NCBI GenBank assembly: GCA_014169315.1 | Contig: AP022133.1 | Coordinates: 4,030,001 to 4,094,000, forward strand | Length of the DNA: 64,000 bases | Direction of reading: 5' to 3' | DNA from: Enterobacter cloacae | Lineage (GTDB): Bacteria > Pseudomonadota > Gammaproteobacteria > Enterobacterales > Enterobacteriaceae | Shown here: positions 1-11,113 of the stretch, in pieces | How positions within the stretch are numbered: the stretch's first letter is position 1 | Layout of the letters: each line of letters opens with the position of its first letter | Notes under the pieces: generated by a model | The model's input: the letters and a program-made list of their open reading frames with translations, nothing else | Told to the model about the DNA's origin: nothing | The model's database searches: none | Made by a program: the position numbers and the translations under genes

Positions 1-565
<565 letters not shown>

Positions 566-604
566 TTATAAATTCAACCGTGCTGCGGGCGCATCGCCCC
601 CAGC

Positions 605-859
605 TCAAAAACCATTTAGTTTGCGATCGCGTGCCCACTCTTGTGGGGTGAACGCTTTGATCGACAGGGCGTGGATGCGGTTATCTGCAATGTATTCCAT
701 CAGCGGCGCGTAAACAGCCTGCTGCTTCTTCACACGGCTCATACCGTCGAACATCTCACCCACAGCAATAACCTGGAAGTGACTGCCATCGCCAGTGACG
801 TGGGCTTCCTGAAGGGAGAGTGCATTCATCAGCACTGTCTGGATTTCATGATTTTCCAT
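605..859 (-). CDS. ibaG: BolA-family protein IbaG
   Basis: An 84-residue BolA-family protein, the same length as E. coli IbaG (formerly YrbA). The family binds monothiol glutaredoxins through a shared [2Fe-2S] cluster, and IbaG is linked to acid stress. The BolA fold is recognisable from the [19 protein letters not shown] segment and the helical [10 protein letters not shown] region. The gene lies directly upstream of murA on the same strand and is separated from mlaB by about 125 bases that contain a terminator-like hairpin. Confidence 0.95.
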   Translation of the reverse strand: MENHEIQTVLMNALSLQEAHVTGDGSHFQVIAVGEMFDGMSRVKKQQAVYAPLMEYIADNRIHALSIKAFTPQEWARDRKLNGF

Positions 860-930
860 GGGCTCTTAATCATCTGATAGTGAAAACAAGCCAAACATCT
901 TAGAGCAAAGTGGCGTTGTCTTAAACAAGC

Positions 931-962
931 AAAAAGCCCCGACGGTGAAACTGCCAGGGCTT
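931..962 (-). terminator. Terminator-like hairpin after mlaB
   Basis: Read on the minus strand, the sequence forms an AAGCCC...GGGCTT stem followed by a short T run. It lies 24 bases beyond the mlaB stop. It would end the mla transcript before ibaG-murA, possibly incompletely. Confidence 0.6.
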
Positions 963-985
963 GCGGAAGTAACGTACTGAAAAAA

Positions 986-1279
986 TTAGTGAGGTAACAG
1001 CTCTTCAGATAAATTGTAGAGCTGTGCCAGGGTCACGACATTATCGCTCGCGCCAGCCAACGTGACGTTGGCTCCCTGCTTTTTCCCCACGGCAACAAGA
1101 TGGATGAGCAGCGCAATGCCTGCCGTATCGACCCGCGTAACGTCGCTTAAATCAATCTGTGTAACGCCCTGCATGGCTTCGTGGCGCTTATCCCATAAAG
1201 GGTTCAGCAGATCCTGGTCAAGCTCACCAGACAGCGTTAACACTTCGCCTTCACGCGACCAGCTAAGTTGCTGTGACAT
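986..1279 (-). CDS. mlaB: Phospholipid ABC transporter STAS-domain subunit MlaB
   Basis: A 97-residue STAS-domain protein of the cytoplasmic MlaFEDB complex, where MlaB binds the ATPase MlaF and stabilises it. The STAS signature is visible in ITQIDLSDV-type residues followed by VDTAGIALLIHL (about residues 40-65). The start codon overlaps the mlaC stop by one base (TAATG on the minus strand), indicating translational coupling. It is the last gene of mlaFEDCB. Confidence 0.95.
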   Translation of the reverse strand: MSQQLSWSREGEVLTLSGELDQDLLNPLWDKRHEAMQGVTQIDLSDVTRVDTAGIALLIHLVAVGKKQGANVTLAGASDNVVTLAQLYNLSEELLPH

Positions 1280-1914
1280 TACTTTTTCTCGTCCAGAGAA
1301 ATTTTCTGACGAGAGATAGACTGCAGCTGTGCGGTCAGGCCATCAATGCCTTTGGTGCGCAGCAGGTCGCTCCACTCGTTCTGCTTAGTCGTGATCATGC
1401 TCACCCCTTCGGCAATCATGTCATACGCCTGCCAGTTTCCGGTCTGGCTGTTTTTACGCCACTGGAAGTCCAGGCGAACCGGTGGACGGCCATTAGGATC
1501 CAGGATGGTCACGCGGATAGGAATAATGGTCGCACCACCCAGCGGTTGCTCCGGGGCAATCTGGTAGGTCTGACCGTGATACATCGCCAGTGCCTGGCCG
1601 TATGCCTGTTTCAGGTATTCGTGGAATGCAGCAAAGTAGGCATCACGCTGCGCAGGGGTGGCGTCTTTGTAGTAACGGCCCAGTACCAGTGCGCCTGCAT
1701 ATTTGATCTGCACATATGGCAGCAATTCCTGATCGACTACATCACGCAGATAGTCAGGATTTGCACGAATTTTAGGTTGTTCATTTTTAAGACGATCGAA
1801 GGTTTTCTTCGCGGCCTCGTCCATCAGTTTGTACGGGTTGCTCTGATCCGCAGCATGTACTGCGGTGAGAGGGGCAATGACCAGCATGGCAACCATTAAC
1901 AGTCGTTTAAACAT
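1279..1914 (-). CDS. mlaC: Periplasmic phospholipid-binding protein MlaC
   Basis: A 211-residue periplasmic carrier that shuttles phospholipids between outer-membrane MlaA-OmpC and inner-membrane MlaFEDB. A Sec signal peptide with the sequence [21 protein letters not shown] ends at an AXA-type site before ADQSNPY. The mature part has the MlaC (Ttg2D) features such as [20 protein letters not shown] and the late [21 protein letters not shown] segment. The gene follows mlaD by 18 bases and overlaps mlaB by one base. Confidence 0.96.
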   Translation of the reverse strand: MFKRLLMVAMLVIAPLTAVHAADQSNPYKLMDEAAKKTFDRLKNEQPKIRANPDYLRDVVDQELLPYVQIKYAGALVLGRYYKDATPAQRDAYFAAFHEYLKQAYGQALAMYHGQTYQIAPEQPLGGATIIPIRVTILDPNGRPPVRLDFQWRKNSQTGNWQAYDMIAEGVSMITTKQNEWSDLLRTKGIDGLTAQLQSISRQKISLDEKK

Positions 1915-1932
1915 GAATCACTTCTCCTGGTA

Positions 1933-2481
1933 TTAATTGGTCGCGCCTGGGGTCGGCTCGACGTTGGTATGGTCTTTCCCCTGTGCAGGGGTAGCATCAG
2001 ACGTTTTATCTTCCCCTTTACCGCTGTAAAGGAACTGACCAATCATATCCTCCAGCACCATCGCTGACTTCGTATCCTGGATCACGCTACCGTCTTTAAG
2101 AATAGTCGTCCCCAGTTCTGGATCTTCAAAACCAATGTTAAGAGCCAGATATTGCTCGCCCAACAGACCAGAAGTACGAATGGAAAGAGAGCTGGTATCC
2201 GGGATATGGTTATAGCGCTCTTCGATATCCATCGCGACACGCGGCAGATAGGTTTTCTCATCAAGCGTAATGTCCGCAACGCGGCCAATCACCACACCGC
2301 CAACGCGTACTGGTGAGCGTGCTTTCAGGCCACCGATATTATCGAAAGTGGCATAGACACGGTAAGTCGGCTCAGTACGGATAGACGTAATATCCGCTGC
2401 TCTCAGGCAGATAAACAGAGCGGCCAGCAGTGCCAGCAGCAGGAACACGCCGACCCAAATTTCATTTTTTCTCGTTTGCAT
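1933..2481 (-). CDS. mlaD: Phospholipid transporter MCE-domain subunit MlaD
   Basis: A 182-residue MCE protein. MlaD forms a hexameric ring anchored in the inner membrane that takes lipid between MlaC and MlaE. It has one N-terminal membrane segment (about residues 8-25, rich in L and A), then a single MCE domain with TFDNIGGLKARSPVRVGGVV and TSGLLGEQYLALN. The C-terminal tail is hydrophilic, as in the family. I chose the ATG at 2479-2481 (MQTRKNEIW), which matches the E. coli start; an upstream in-frame ATG at 2496 would add five residues and overlap mlaE. Confidence 0.95.
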   Translation of the reverse strand: MQTRKNEIWVGVFLLLALLAALFICLRAADITSIRTEPTYRVYATFDNIGGLKARSPVRVGGVVIGRVADITLDEKTYLPRVAMDIEERYNHIPDTSSLSIRTSGLLGEQYLALNIGFEDPELGTTILKDGSVIQDTKSAMVLEDMIGQFLYSGKGEDKTSDATPAQGKDHTNVEPTPGATN

Positions 2482-2485
2482 GAAC

Positions 2486-4088
<1,603 letters not shown>

Positions 4089-4316
4089 TTATGGTTCCTT
4101 TCTTGCCCGACTCCACGCTGAGCATGAAGCTTAAATCAGCCCTAAACTCAGCATTTTTACAGAATATTAGCCGTTGAGGTTAGCGAAAGCTGGCATTTGT
4201 TTTACTTTTCCGGCGCATAAAGTCAAAATTAGGAATTCGTTACGCCTCAGACGCTATGCAACGCCAACAATTCCTGCGCGGTGGACCGGCGAGTATACCT
4301 GAAGAAAGGACTTTTG
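4089..4316. promoter_or_regulatory. Divergent mlaF / yrbG intergenic region
   Basis: About 230 bases separate the divergent mlaF and yrbG starts and must hold both promoters. A clear ribosome binding site, AAGGA at 4306-4310, precedes the yrbG ATG. I could not assign convincing -35/-10 pairs. Confidence 0.4.
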
Positions 4317-5294
4317 ATGCTTTTAGCAACAGCACTGTTAATAATTGGTTTACTTTTGGTGGTCTACAGTGCTGACCGTTTGGTGTTTGCTGCATCTATC
4401 CTGTGTCGACTGATTGGCGTGCCACCTATTGTCATTGGGATGACCGTTGTCAGTGTCGGAACATCACTTCCTGAAATTATCGTTTCTGTCACAGCATCGC
4501 TGCATGGTCAGGCAGACCTGGCTATTGGCACTGCGATTGGCTCCAACATCGTCAACATTCTCCTTATTCTGGGCTTAGCGGCGCTGCTGCATCCATTTCG
4601 CGTGCATTCTGATGTTCTGCGTCGTGAATTGCCGCTAATGTTAATCGTAAGCCTGCTGGCAGGCTGCGTATTTTATGATGGCGTACTGAGCTACAGTGAC
4701 GGCATTTTTTTGCTGGCGCTGGCCGTCATATGGTTGCTTTATATTGTGAAAATCGCCCGTCAGGCTGAAAAGCAAGGCCATGACAGCCTGACACGTGAGC
4801 AAATTGCCGAACTCCCGCGTGAAGGTACACTGCCTGTCGCACTCCTCTGGCTTGGTGTCGCGCTGATCATTATGCCAATGGCTACGCGCATGGTGGTAGA
4901 TAACGCGACGGTGCTGGCGAACTATTTCGCCATGAGCGAACTCACCATCGGTCTGACCGTCATTGCCATCGGAACCAGTCTGCCGGAGTTGGCCACGGCC
5001 ATCGCTGGCGCACGGAAAGGTGAAGACGATATCGCGATTGGCAATATCATTGGTTCAAACATTTTTAACATCGCCATCGTGATGGGCCTGCCAGCCCTGA
5101 TAACGCCAGGACCCTTTAACCCCCTGGCCTTCTCGCGCGATTACGGTGTGATGTTGCTGGTCAGCGTTATTTTTGCTCTGCTCTGCTGGCGGCGACAACG
5201 ACAGATCGGCAAAGGCGCAGGTGCGCTGCTGACAGGTGGATTTATCGTATGGATGGCGATGCTGTACTGGCTTTCGCCTCTTCTCTCTGGGTAA
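4317..5294 (+). CDS. yrbG: Calcium/sodium antiporter family protein YrbG
   Basis: A 325-residue inner-membrane protein of the CaCA cation/Ca2+ exchanger family, with the same length as E. coli YrbG. The two inverted alpha-repeats are visible: VGTSLPEIIVS with GSNIVNILLILG in the first half and IGTSLPELATA with GSNIFNIAIVMG in the second. The rest is mostly transmembrane. I chose the ATG at 4317 because AAGGA lies 6 bases upstream; an in-frame GTG at 4281 is less likely. Its role in E. coli is not settled and it is dispensable for LPS synthesis despite heading the kds/lpt cluster. Confidence 0.95.
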   Translation: MLLATALLIIGLLLVVYSADRLVFAASILCRLIGVPPIVIGMTVVSVGTSLPEIIVSVTASLHGQADLAIGTAIGSNIVNILLILGLAALLHPFRVHSDVLRRELPLMLIVSLLAGCVFYDGVLSYSDGIFLLALAVIWLLYIVKIARQAEKQGHDSLTREQIAELPREGTLPVALLWLGVALIIMPMATRMVVDNATVLANYFAMSELTIGLTVIAIGTSLPELATAIAGARKGEDDIAIGNIIGSNIFNIAIVMGLPALITPGPFNPLAFSRDYGVMLLVSVIFALLCWRRQRQIGKGAGALLTGGFIVWMAMLYWLSPLLSG

Positions 5295-5308
5295 AACGGA
5301 AACGTATT

Positions 5309-6295
5309 ATGTCGCAAGTAGAATTGCAGCCGGGTTTTGACTTTCAGAAAGCAGGCAAAGATGTTCTGGAGATTGAACGTGAAGGTCTGGCGCAGTTAGA
5401 TCAGTACATTAACCAGGACTTTAGTCAGGCATGTGAGAAGATGTTCTACTGTGCCGGTAAAGTTGTGGTGATGGGAATGGGCAAGTCCGGCCATATTGGA
5501 CGCAAAATGGCAGCGACGTTTGCCAGCACGGGAACCTCCTCCTTCTTTGTTCACCCGGGGGAAGCCGCGCACGGTGACCTGGGCATGGTAACGCCACAGG
5601 ATGTCGTTATTGCGCTGTCGAACTCTGGTGAATCCAATGAGATCCTGGCGCTGATCCCGGTACTGAAGCGCCTGCAGGTTCCCCTGATTTGCATGACCAG
5701 CCGCCCCGAAAGCAGCATGGCGCGCGCTGCAGATATTCATCTGTGCGTCAAAGTTCCCAAAGAAGCCTGCCCGCTTGGCCTTGCGCCAACGTCCAGCACC
5801 ACGGCGGCGCTGGTCATGGGTGATGCGCTTGCCGTTGCGCTGCTGGAAGCGCGTGGTTTTACCCCTGAAGATTTCGCGCTTTCCCATCCTGGCGGTGCGC
5901 TGGGGCGTAAGCTGCTGCTGCGGGTTAACGACATTATGCATACTGGCGATGAGATCCCTCACGTCAGTAAAGCGGCCTCCCTGCGCGATGCGCTGCTGGA
6001 AATCACCCGTAAAAATCTGGGTATGACGGTGGTGTGCGACGACCTGATGAAAATTCAGGGAATTTTCACCGACGGCGACTTACGCCGCGTGTTCGATATG
6101 GGTGTCGACGTCCGCACGCTCGGGATCGCCGATGTCATGACCCCAGGCGGCATCCGCGTTCGCCCTGGCACCCTGGCAGTGGATGTGCTGAACCTGATGC
6201 AGTCCCGTCATATCACCTCAGTCATGGTTGCCGATGGCGACCAATTGCTGGGTGTGGTACATATGCATGATCTGCTGCGCGCAGGCGTAGTGTAA
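5309..6295 (+). CDS. kdsD: Arabinose-5-phosphate isomerase KdsD
   Basis: KdsD interconverts D-ribulose 5-phosphate and D-arabinose 5-phosphate, the first step of Kdo synthesis for LPS. The protein has 328 residues like the E. coli enzyme. An N-terminal SIS sugar-isomerase domain contains GMGKSGHIGRKMAATFASTG and the SNSGES motif; a tandem CBS pair follows from about residue 210 (VNDIMHTGDEIP, and MTPGGIRVRPG). The ATG at 5309 (MSQVELQPGF) gives the family start; the frame is open further upstream inside yrbG. Confidence 0.96.
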   Translation: MSQVELQPGFDFQKAGKDVLEIEREGLAQLDQYINQDFSQACEKMFYCAGKVVVMGMGKSGHIGRKMAATFASTGTSSFFVHPGEAAHGDLGMVTPQDVVIALSNSGESNEILALIPVLKRLQVPLICMTSRPESSMARAADIHLCVKVPKEACPLGLAPTSSTTAALVMGDALAVALLEARGFTPEDFALSHPGGALGRKLLLRVNDIMHTGDEIPHVSKAASLRDALLEITRKNLGMTVVCDDLMKIQGIFTDGDLRRVFDMGVDVRTLGIADVMTPGGIRVRPGTLAVDVLNLMQSRHITSVMVADGDQLLGVVHMHDLLRAGVV

Positions 6296-6309
6296 TGAAG
6301 GATAAGACA

Positions 6310-6876
6310 ATGAGTAATGCGGGTGCATCCCTTGCAACCTGTTATGGCCCGGTCAGTACCCATATGATGGCGAAGGCAGAAAATATTCGTCTGCTCATCC
6401 TCGATGTGGATGGCGTACTCTCCGACGGTCTGATTTATATGGGCAATAATGGTGAAGAGCTGAAAGCGTTTAACGTTCGCGACGGCTACGGCATTCGCTG
6501 TGCGCTGACGTCGGGTATCGAAGTTGCCATCATCACCGGGCGGAAAGCTAAACTTGTAGAAGACCGCTGTGAAACGTTAGGCATTACCCATCTTTACCAG
6601 GGACAATCCGACAAGGTGGCAGCCTTCAATGACTTACTGGGAAAACTGGCTATTGCACCGGAAAACGTGGCCTATGTCGGGGACGATCTGATTGACTGGC
6701 CGGTCATGGCTGAAGTCGGCCTGAGTATCGCGGTTGCGGATGCGCATCCGCTGCTGATCCCGCGAGCTGACTACGTCACCCATATCAACGGTGGCCGGGG
6801 TGCTGTACGTGAAGTCTGCGATCTGCTTCTGCTGGCGCAGGGCAAGCTTGATGAGGCCAAAGGGCAATCGATATGA
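6310..6876 (+). CDS. kdsC: 3-deoxy-D-manno-octulosonate 8-phosphate phosphatase KdsC
   Basis: A 188-residue HAD-superfamily phosphatase that removes phosphate from Kdo-8-phosphate. The nucleophile motif LDVDGVLSDG is near residues 30-40, motif II is in ITGRKAKLVEDR, and motif III/IV is in YVGDDLIDWPVM. I preferred the ATG at 6310 (MSNAGASLATC, matching E. coli) over the in-frame ATG at 6295 that overlaps the kdsD stop. The stop overlaps the lptC start in an ATGA arrangement. Confidence 0.96.
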   Translation: MSNAGASLATCYGPVSTHMMAKAENIRLLILDVDGVLSDGLIYMGNNGEELKAFNVRDGYGIRCALTSGIEVAIITGRKAKLVEDRCETLGITHLYQGQSDKVAAFNDLLGKLAIAPENVAYVGDDLIDWPVMAEVGLSIAVADAHPLLIPRADYVTHINGGRGAVREVCDLLLLAQGKLDEAKGQSI

Positions 6877-7448
6877 GTAAAACCAGACGTTGGGTTATCA
6901 TTCTGCTTTCGCTTGTCGCACTGGTACTGATTGGCGTGAACCTTGCCGATCGTGACGATACACAAACGGAAGTGGTCAATACTAACGATCCAACCTATAA
7001 AAGCGATCACAGCGACACCGTGGTCTACAGCCCGGAAGGTGCGCTGAACTATCGCCTGATTGCCCAGCATGTTGAATATTTTTCAAATGACGGTATTTCG
7101 TGGTTTACCCAGCCAGTCATGACGACGTTTGATACTGACAAAGTTCCGACGTGGTCAATTAAGTCAGACCGGGCAAAACTGACAAATGACCGTATGCTTT
7201 ACCTGTATGGCCACGTTGAAGTCAACGCCCTGACCGCTGACTCGCAACTACGCAAAATTACGACAGATAATGCCCAAATCAACCTGGTGACCCAGGACGT
7301 GACTTCGCAGGATCTGGTCACATTGTATGGCACAACATTTAATTCCAGCGGTCTGAGAATGCGCGGGAACTTACGCAGCAAAAATGCCGAGCTGATTGAA
7401 AAGGTTAGAACCTCCTATGAAATTCAAAACAAACAAACTCAGCCTTAA
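6873..7448 (+). CDS. lptC: LPS export system protein LptC
   Basis: A 191-residue bitopic inner-membrane protein that receives LPS from LptB2FG and passes it to LptA. One N-terminal transmembrane helix (about residues 7-25, WVIILLSLVALVLIGVNLA) is followed by a periplasmic beta-jellyroll, with typical TEVVNTNDPTYKSDHSDTVV and NVRDG-like beta repeats. It starts inside the kdsC stop (ATGA), and its 3' end overlaps lptA by 32 bases. Confidence 0.96.
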   Translation: MSKTRRWVIILLSLVALVLIGVNLADRDDTQTEVVNTNDPTYKSDHSDTVVYSPEGALNYRLIAQHVEYFSNDGISWFTQPVMTTFDTDKVPTWSIKSDRAKLTNDRMLYLYGHVEVNALTADSQLRKITTDNAQINLVTQDVTSQDLVTLYGTTFNSSGLRMRGNLRSKNAELIEKVRTSYEIQNKQTQP

Positions 7449-7971
7449 AGTAATTATCGCCAGTGCGATGCTGGCAGCCAGTCTTCCCGCGCTTGCTGTG
7501 ACTGGCGATACCGAACAGCCTATCCATATCGAATCCGACACGCAGTCGCTCGATATGCAGGGTAACGTCGTCACCTTTACGGGCAACGTCGTAATGACCC
7601 AGGGCACCATCAAAATTAACGCCGACAAAGTGGTCGTCACCCGTCCTGGCGGTGAGCAAGGCAAAGAAATTATTGATGGCTATGGCAACCCGGCCACCTT
7701 CTATCAGATGCAGGACAGCGGTAAGCCGGTAAAAGGTCATGCCACACATATGCACTATGAGCTGGCGAAGGATCTTGTCATCCTGACCGGTAATGCCTAC
7801 CTGGAACAGCTGGACAGCAATATCACCGGTGACCAGATCACCTATCTGGTGAAAGAGCAAAAAATGCAGGCTTCCAGCGAGAAAGGCAAACGCGTAACCA
7901 CCGTGCTTGTTCCATCGCAGCTGCAGGACAAAGGTAAGGGCCAGGCCCCGGCACAGAAGAAGAGTAACTAA
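7417..7971 (+). CDS. lptA: LPS transport periplasmic bridge protein LptA
   Basis: A 184-residue periplasmic protein that oligomerises into the bridge carrying LPS to LptDE. The Sec signal peptide MKFKTNKLSLK...LPALA is cleaved before VTGDTEQP. The OstA/LptA beta-jellyroll contains QPIHIESDTQSLDMQGNVV and VTFTGNVVMTQGTIKI. The start at 7417 matches E. coli LptA; an upstream ATG at 7396 in the same frame would destroy the signal-peptide layout. It overlaps lptC and is followed by lptB after 6 bases. Confidence 0.96.
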   Translation: MKFKTNKLSLKVIIASAMLAASLPALAVTGDTEQPIHIESDTQSLDMQGNVVTFTGNVVMTQGTIKINADKVVVTRPGGEQGKEIIDGYGNPATFYQMQDSGKPVKGHATHMHYELAKDLVILTGNAYLEQLDSNITGDQITYLVKEQKMQASSEKGKRVTTVLVPSQLQDKGKGQAPAQKKSN

Positions 7972-7977
7972 TTCGTT

Positions 7978-8703
7978 ATGGCAACATTAACTGCAAAAAA
8001 TCTCGCGAAAGCCTATAAGGGCCGCCGTGTCGTGGAAGATGTCAGTCTGACCGTCAACTCCGGCGAAATCGTTGGCCTGCTCGGCCCAAACGGTGCGGGT
8101 AAAACCACGACTTTCTACATGGTTGTTGGCATTGTGCCGCGTGATGCTGGCAACATTGTCATTGATGACGAAGACATCAGCCTTCTGCCACTGCATGCGC
8201 GCGCGCGTCGCGGTATCGGCTATCTGCCTCAGGAAGCCTCCATTTTCCGCCGTCTGAGCGTTTTCGATAACCTGATGGCGGTACTGCAAATTCGCGACGA
8301 CCTGACCAGCGAACAGCGTCAGGATCGCGCGAATGAACTGATGGAAGAATTTCACATTGAGCACCTGCGTGACAGCCTGGGTCAGGCGCTGTCAGGTGGT
8401 GAACGCCGTCGTGTTGAGATTGCCCGTGCGCTGGCTGCAAACCCGAAATTTATCCTTCTGGATGAACCGTTTGCGGGCGTTGACCCAATCTCCGTTATCG
8501 ACATTAAACGCATTATTGAACACCTGCGCGACAGCGGGCTTGGCGTATTGATCACTGACCACAACGTCCGTGAAACGCTGGCCGTGTGTGAACGCGCCTA
8601 TATTGTTAGCCAGGGCCATCTGATTGCCCACGGTACGCCGCAGCAGATCCTCGAAGATGATCATGTTAAGCGCGTGTATCTTGGGGAAGACTTCAGACTC
8701 TGA
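7978..8703 (+). CDS. lptB: LPS export ABC transporter ATPase LptB
   Basis: A 241-residue ABC ATPase that energises LPS extraction by LptFG. Motifs seen are Walker [14 protein letters not shown] (about residues 38-50), signature [14 protein letters not shown], Walker [14 protein letters not shown] and the switch histidine in ITDHNVRE. Its partner permeases lptF and lptG are also in this window (16.4-18.5 kb), although in E. coli they lie far from lptB. Confidence 0.97.
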   Translation: MATLTAKNLAKAYKGRRVVEDVSLTVNSGEIVGLLGPNGAGKTTTFYMVVGIVPRDAGNIVIDDEDISLLPLHARARRGIGYLPQEASIFRRLSVFDNLMAVLQIRDDLTSEQRQDRANELMEEFHIEHLRDSLGQALSGGERRRVEIARALAANPKFILLDEPFAGVDPISVIDIKRIIEHLRDSGLGVLITDHNVRETLAVCERAYIVSQGHLIAHGTPQQILEDDHVKRVYLGEDFRL

Positions 8704-8750
8704 TAGGGTAGAGGTAACGTAACGCCGAACCGGAGAAAAATGCTCTGAAC

Positions 8751-10184
8751 ATGAAGCAAGGTTTGCAATTAAGGCTCAGCCAACAACTGGCAATGACGCC
8801 GCAGTTACAGCAGGCAATTCGCCTGCTGCAACTGTCTACATTAGAACTCCAGCAGGAGCTCCAGCAAGCACTGGACAGCAATCCGTTACTGGAGCAAGCC
8901 GATCTTCATGACGAGGTAGATACCCAGCAGTCGCAGGACACCGAAACACTCGACACCGTTGATGCTCTCGAGCAAAAAGAGATGCCGGACGAGCTTCCTC
9001 TGGATGCCAGCTGGGATGAAATCTACACCGCCGGAACGCCTTCCGGGACGCGTGCAGACTACCAGGACGATGAGCTACCGGTTTATCAGGGTGAAACTAC
9101 CCAGTCGCTGCAGGATTACCTGATGTGGCAAGTAGAGCTCACCCCTTTCTCTGATACCGATCGCGCGATTGCGACCTCTATCGTCGATGCCGTTGATGAC
9201 ACTGGCTATTTGACCGTCACGCTGGAAGAAATCCTCGAAAGTATCGGTGACGAAGAGATCGAGCCCGAAGAGATTGAAGCCGTTTTGAAGCGTATCCAAC
9301 GCTTCGACCCGGTTGGCGTGGCGGCGAAAGATCTCCGTGATTGCCTTTTGATCCAGCTGTCGCAGTTCAGTAAAGAGACGCCGTGGATCGAAGAAGCCCG
9401 CTTAATCATCAGCGATCATCTGGATCTTCTGGCTAACCATGATTTCCGCACGCTCATGCGCGTCACGCGTCTGAAAGAAGAAGTGCTGAAAGAGGCGGTT
9501 AACCTGATTCAGTCGCTCGATCCGCGACCCGGACAGTCGATCCAGACCAGCGAACCGGAATATGTCATTCCGGACGTACTGGTGAGAAAACATAATGACC
9601 GCTGGGTCGTTGAACTGAATTCCGACAGCATCCCTCGCCTGCAAATCAACCAGCAGTATGCCTCCATGTGCACCAGCGTGCGCAACGACTCCGATAATCA
9701 ATATATTCGTAGCAATTTGCAGGAAGCACGATGGTTGATCAAAAGTCTGGAGAGCAGAAATGATACGCTACTGCGCGTGAGCCGCTGTATTGTCGAGCAG
9801 CAGCAGGCATTCTTCGAGCAGGGCGAAGAGTATATGAAACCGATGGTACTGGCGGACATCGCCCAGGCCGTCGAAATGCACGAATCAACCATTTCTCGTG
9901 TGACCACGCAGAAGTATCTGCACAGTCCGCGAGGCATTTTTGAGCTTAAGTATTTCTTCTCCAGCCATGTGAACACCGAAGGCGGTGGCGAAGCCTCGTC
10001 AACGGCGATCCGCGCACTGGTGAAGAAGTTGATCGCCGCGGAGAATCCCGCGAAGCCACTGAGTGACAGTAAGTTAACCACCATGCTGTCCGACCAGGGT
10101 ATTATGGTGGCACGCCGCACTGTTGCGAAGTATCGAGAGTCTTTATCCATTCCGCCGTCTAACCAGCGTAAACAACTGGTCTGA
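8751..10184 (+). CDS. rpoN: RNA polymerase sigma-54 factor RpoN
   Basis: The 477-residue sigma-54, the same length as in E. coli. Region I (activator interaction) is the Q- and L-rich N-terminus [20 protein letters not shown]. An acidic region II lies around residues 50-110, and the core-binding domain follows. The C-terminal RpoN box reads [10 protein letters not shown]. It starts 47 bases after lptB and heads the rpoN-hpf-ptsN-rapZ-npr group. Confidence 0.97.
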   Translation: MKQGLQLRLSQQLAMTPQLQQAIRLLQLSTLELQQELQQALDSNPLLEQADLHDEVDTQQSQDTETLDTVDALEQKEMPDELPLDASWDEIYTAGTPSGTRADYQDDELPVYQGETTQSLQDYLMWQVELTPFSDTDRAIATSIVDAVDDTGYLTVTLEEILESIGDEEIEPEEIEAVLKRIQRFDPVGVAAKDLRDCLLIQLSQFSKETPWIEEARLIISDHLDLLANHDFRTLMRVTRLKEEVLKEAVNLIQSLDPRPGQSIQTSEPEYVIPDVLVRKHNDRWVVELNSDSIPRLQINQQYASMCTSVRNDSDNQYIRSNLQEARWLIKSLESRNDTLLRVSRCIVEQQQAFFEQGEEYMKPMVLADIAQAVEMHESTISRVTTQKYLHSPRGIFELKYFFSSHVNTEGGGEASSTAIRALVKKLIAAENPAKPLSDSKLTTMLSDQGIMVARRTVAKYRESLSIPPSNQRKQLV

Positions 10185-10206
10185 CACAACCGATAAGGAA
10201 GACACT

Positions 10207-10494
10207 ATGCAGCTCAACATCACAGGACACAATGTCGAAATCACTGACGCTTTGCGCGATTTTGTGAACGCTAAGTTCGCGAAACTCGAGCAGTATTTCG
10301 AAAGGATCAATCAGGTCTATATTGTGTTGAAAGTGGAGAAAGTGACTCATATCTCGGATGCAACCCTGCACGTGAACGGGGGTGAACTCCATGCCAGTGC
10401 GGAAGGGCAAGACATGTACGCTGCTATCGACGGCTTGATTGACAAGCTTGCGCGGCAGCTAAATAAACATAAAGATAAACTGAAACAACACTAA
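10207..10494 (+). CDS. hpf: Ribosome hibernation promoting factor Hpf
   Basis: A 95-residue short HPF that helps form 100S ribosome dimers with Rmf. The sequence begins MQLNITGHNVEITDALRDFV and contains the basic helix region LIDKLARQLNKHKDKLKQH. The ATG at 10207 has AAGGAAG upstream and gives the family length. It lies 22 bases after rpoN. Confidence 0.96.
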   Translation: MQLNITGHNVEITDALRDFVNAKFAKLEQYFERINQVYIVLKVEKVTHISDATLHVNGGELHASAEGQDMYAAIDGLIDKLARQLNKHKDKLKQH

Positions 10495-10522
10495 TTGTCC
10501 GGGCAGTTAACGGGTGCAGACA

Positions 10523-10548
10523 GGCCTGTTGTGAAACACAACAGGCCA
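10523..10548 (+). other. Perfect hairpin between hpf and ptsN
   Basis: An 11-base perfect stem GGCCTGTTGTG / CACAACAGGCC with a 4-base loop occupies the 82-base hpf-ptsN gap. It is followed by ATTTGTGC rather than a T run, so it looks more like an mRNA-processing or stability element, or a weak attenuator, than a full terminator. Confidence 0.55.
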
Positions 10549-10576
10549 TTTGTGCAGTTAGCGCTTAGGTGAAATT

Positions 10577-11068
10577 ATGATGAACAACGATTCCGCTCTT
10601 CAACTGAGCAATGTCCTTAACCAGGAATGTACCCGCAGTGGCGTTCACTGCCAGAGCAAAAAACGTGCGCTGGAGATCATCAGTGAACTGGCCGCAAAAC
10701 AGCTGGGACTGCCGCCGCAGGTGGTGTTCGAAGCGATTCTGACCCGCGAAAAAATGGGCAGTACCGGCATCGGCAACGGCATCGCGATCCCGCACGGCAA
10801 ACTGGAAGAAGACACATTGCGTGCCGTCGGTGTATTTGTGCAGCTGGAAACGCCTATCGCCTTCGATGCCATTGATAACCAGCCCGTCGATCTCCTCTTC
10901 GCGCTGCTGGTTCCTGCCGACCAGACGAAAACGCATCTGCATACGCTTTCGCTGGTTGCTAAACGTCTGGCCGATAAAACCATTTGCCGTCGACTGCGTT
11001 CAGCCCAAAGTGATGAAGAGCTCTATCAGATTATCACTGAAGCAGAAGGCAATCAGGATGATGCATAA
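10577..11068 (+). CDS. ptsN: PTS IIA-like nitrogen regulatory protein PtsN (EIIANtr)
   Basis: A 163-residue EIIANtr, end acceptor of the nitrogen PTS (PtsP-Npr-PtsN), which regulates potassium transport and other targets. The phosphorylated histidine is in GNGIAIPHGKLEE (His73 in E. coli numbering). The domain spans nearly the whole protein. Two adjacent ATGs at 10577 and 10580 are possible; the first gives the E. coli length. Its phosphodonor Npr is encoded two genes downstream. Confidence 0.96.
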   Translation: MMNNDSALQLSNVLNQECTRSGVHCQSKKRALEIISELAAKQLGLPPQVVFEAILTREKMGSTGIGNGIAIPHGKLEEDTLRAVGVFVQLETPIAFDAIDNQPVDLLFALLVPADQTKTHLHTLSLVAKRLADKTICRRLRSAQSDEELYQIITEAEGNQDDA

Positions 11069-11113
11069 CCGGGAGATGGCCTTCACATCTGTTGTCCTGA
11101 GGAGAAACGGAAC

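Noticed and set aside
641..877. Short plus-strand frames overlapping ibaG and other small genes
   Set aside because: They are shadows of the conserved minus-strand genes and lack ribosome binding sites or recognisable features.
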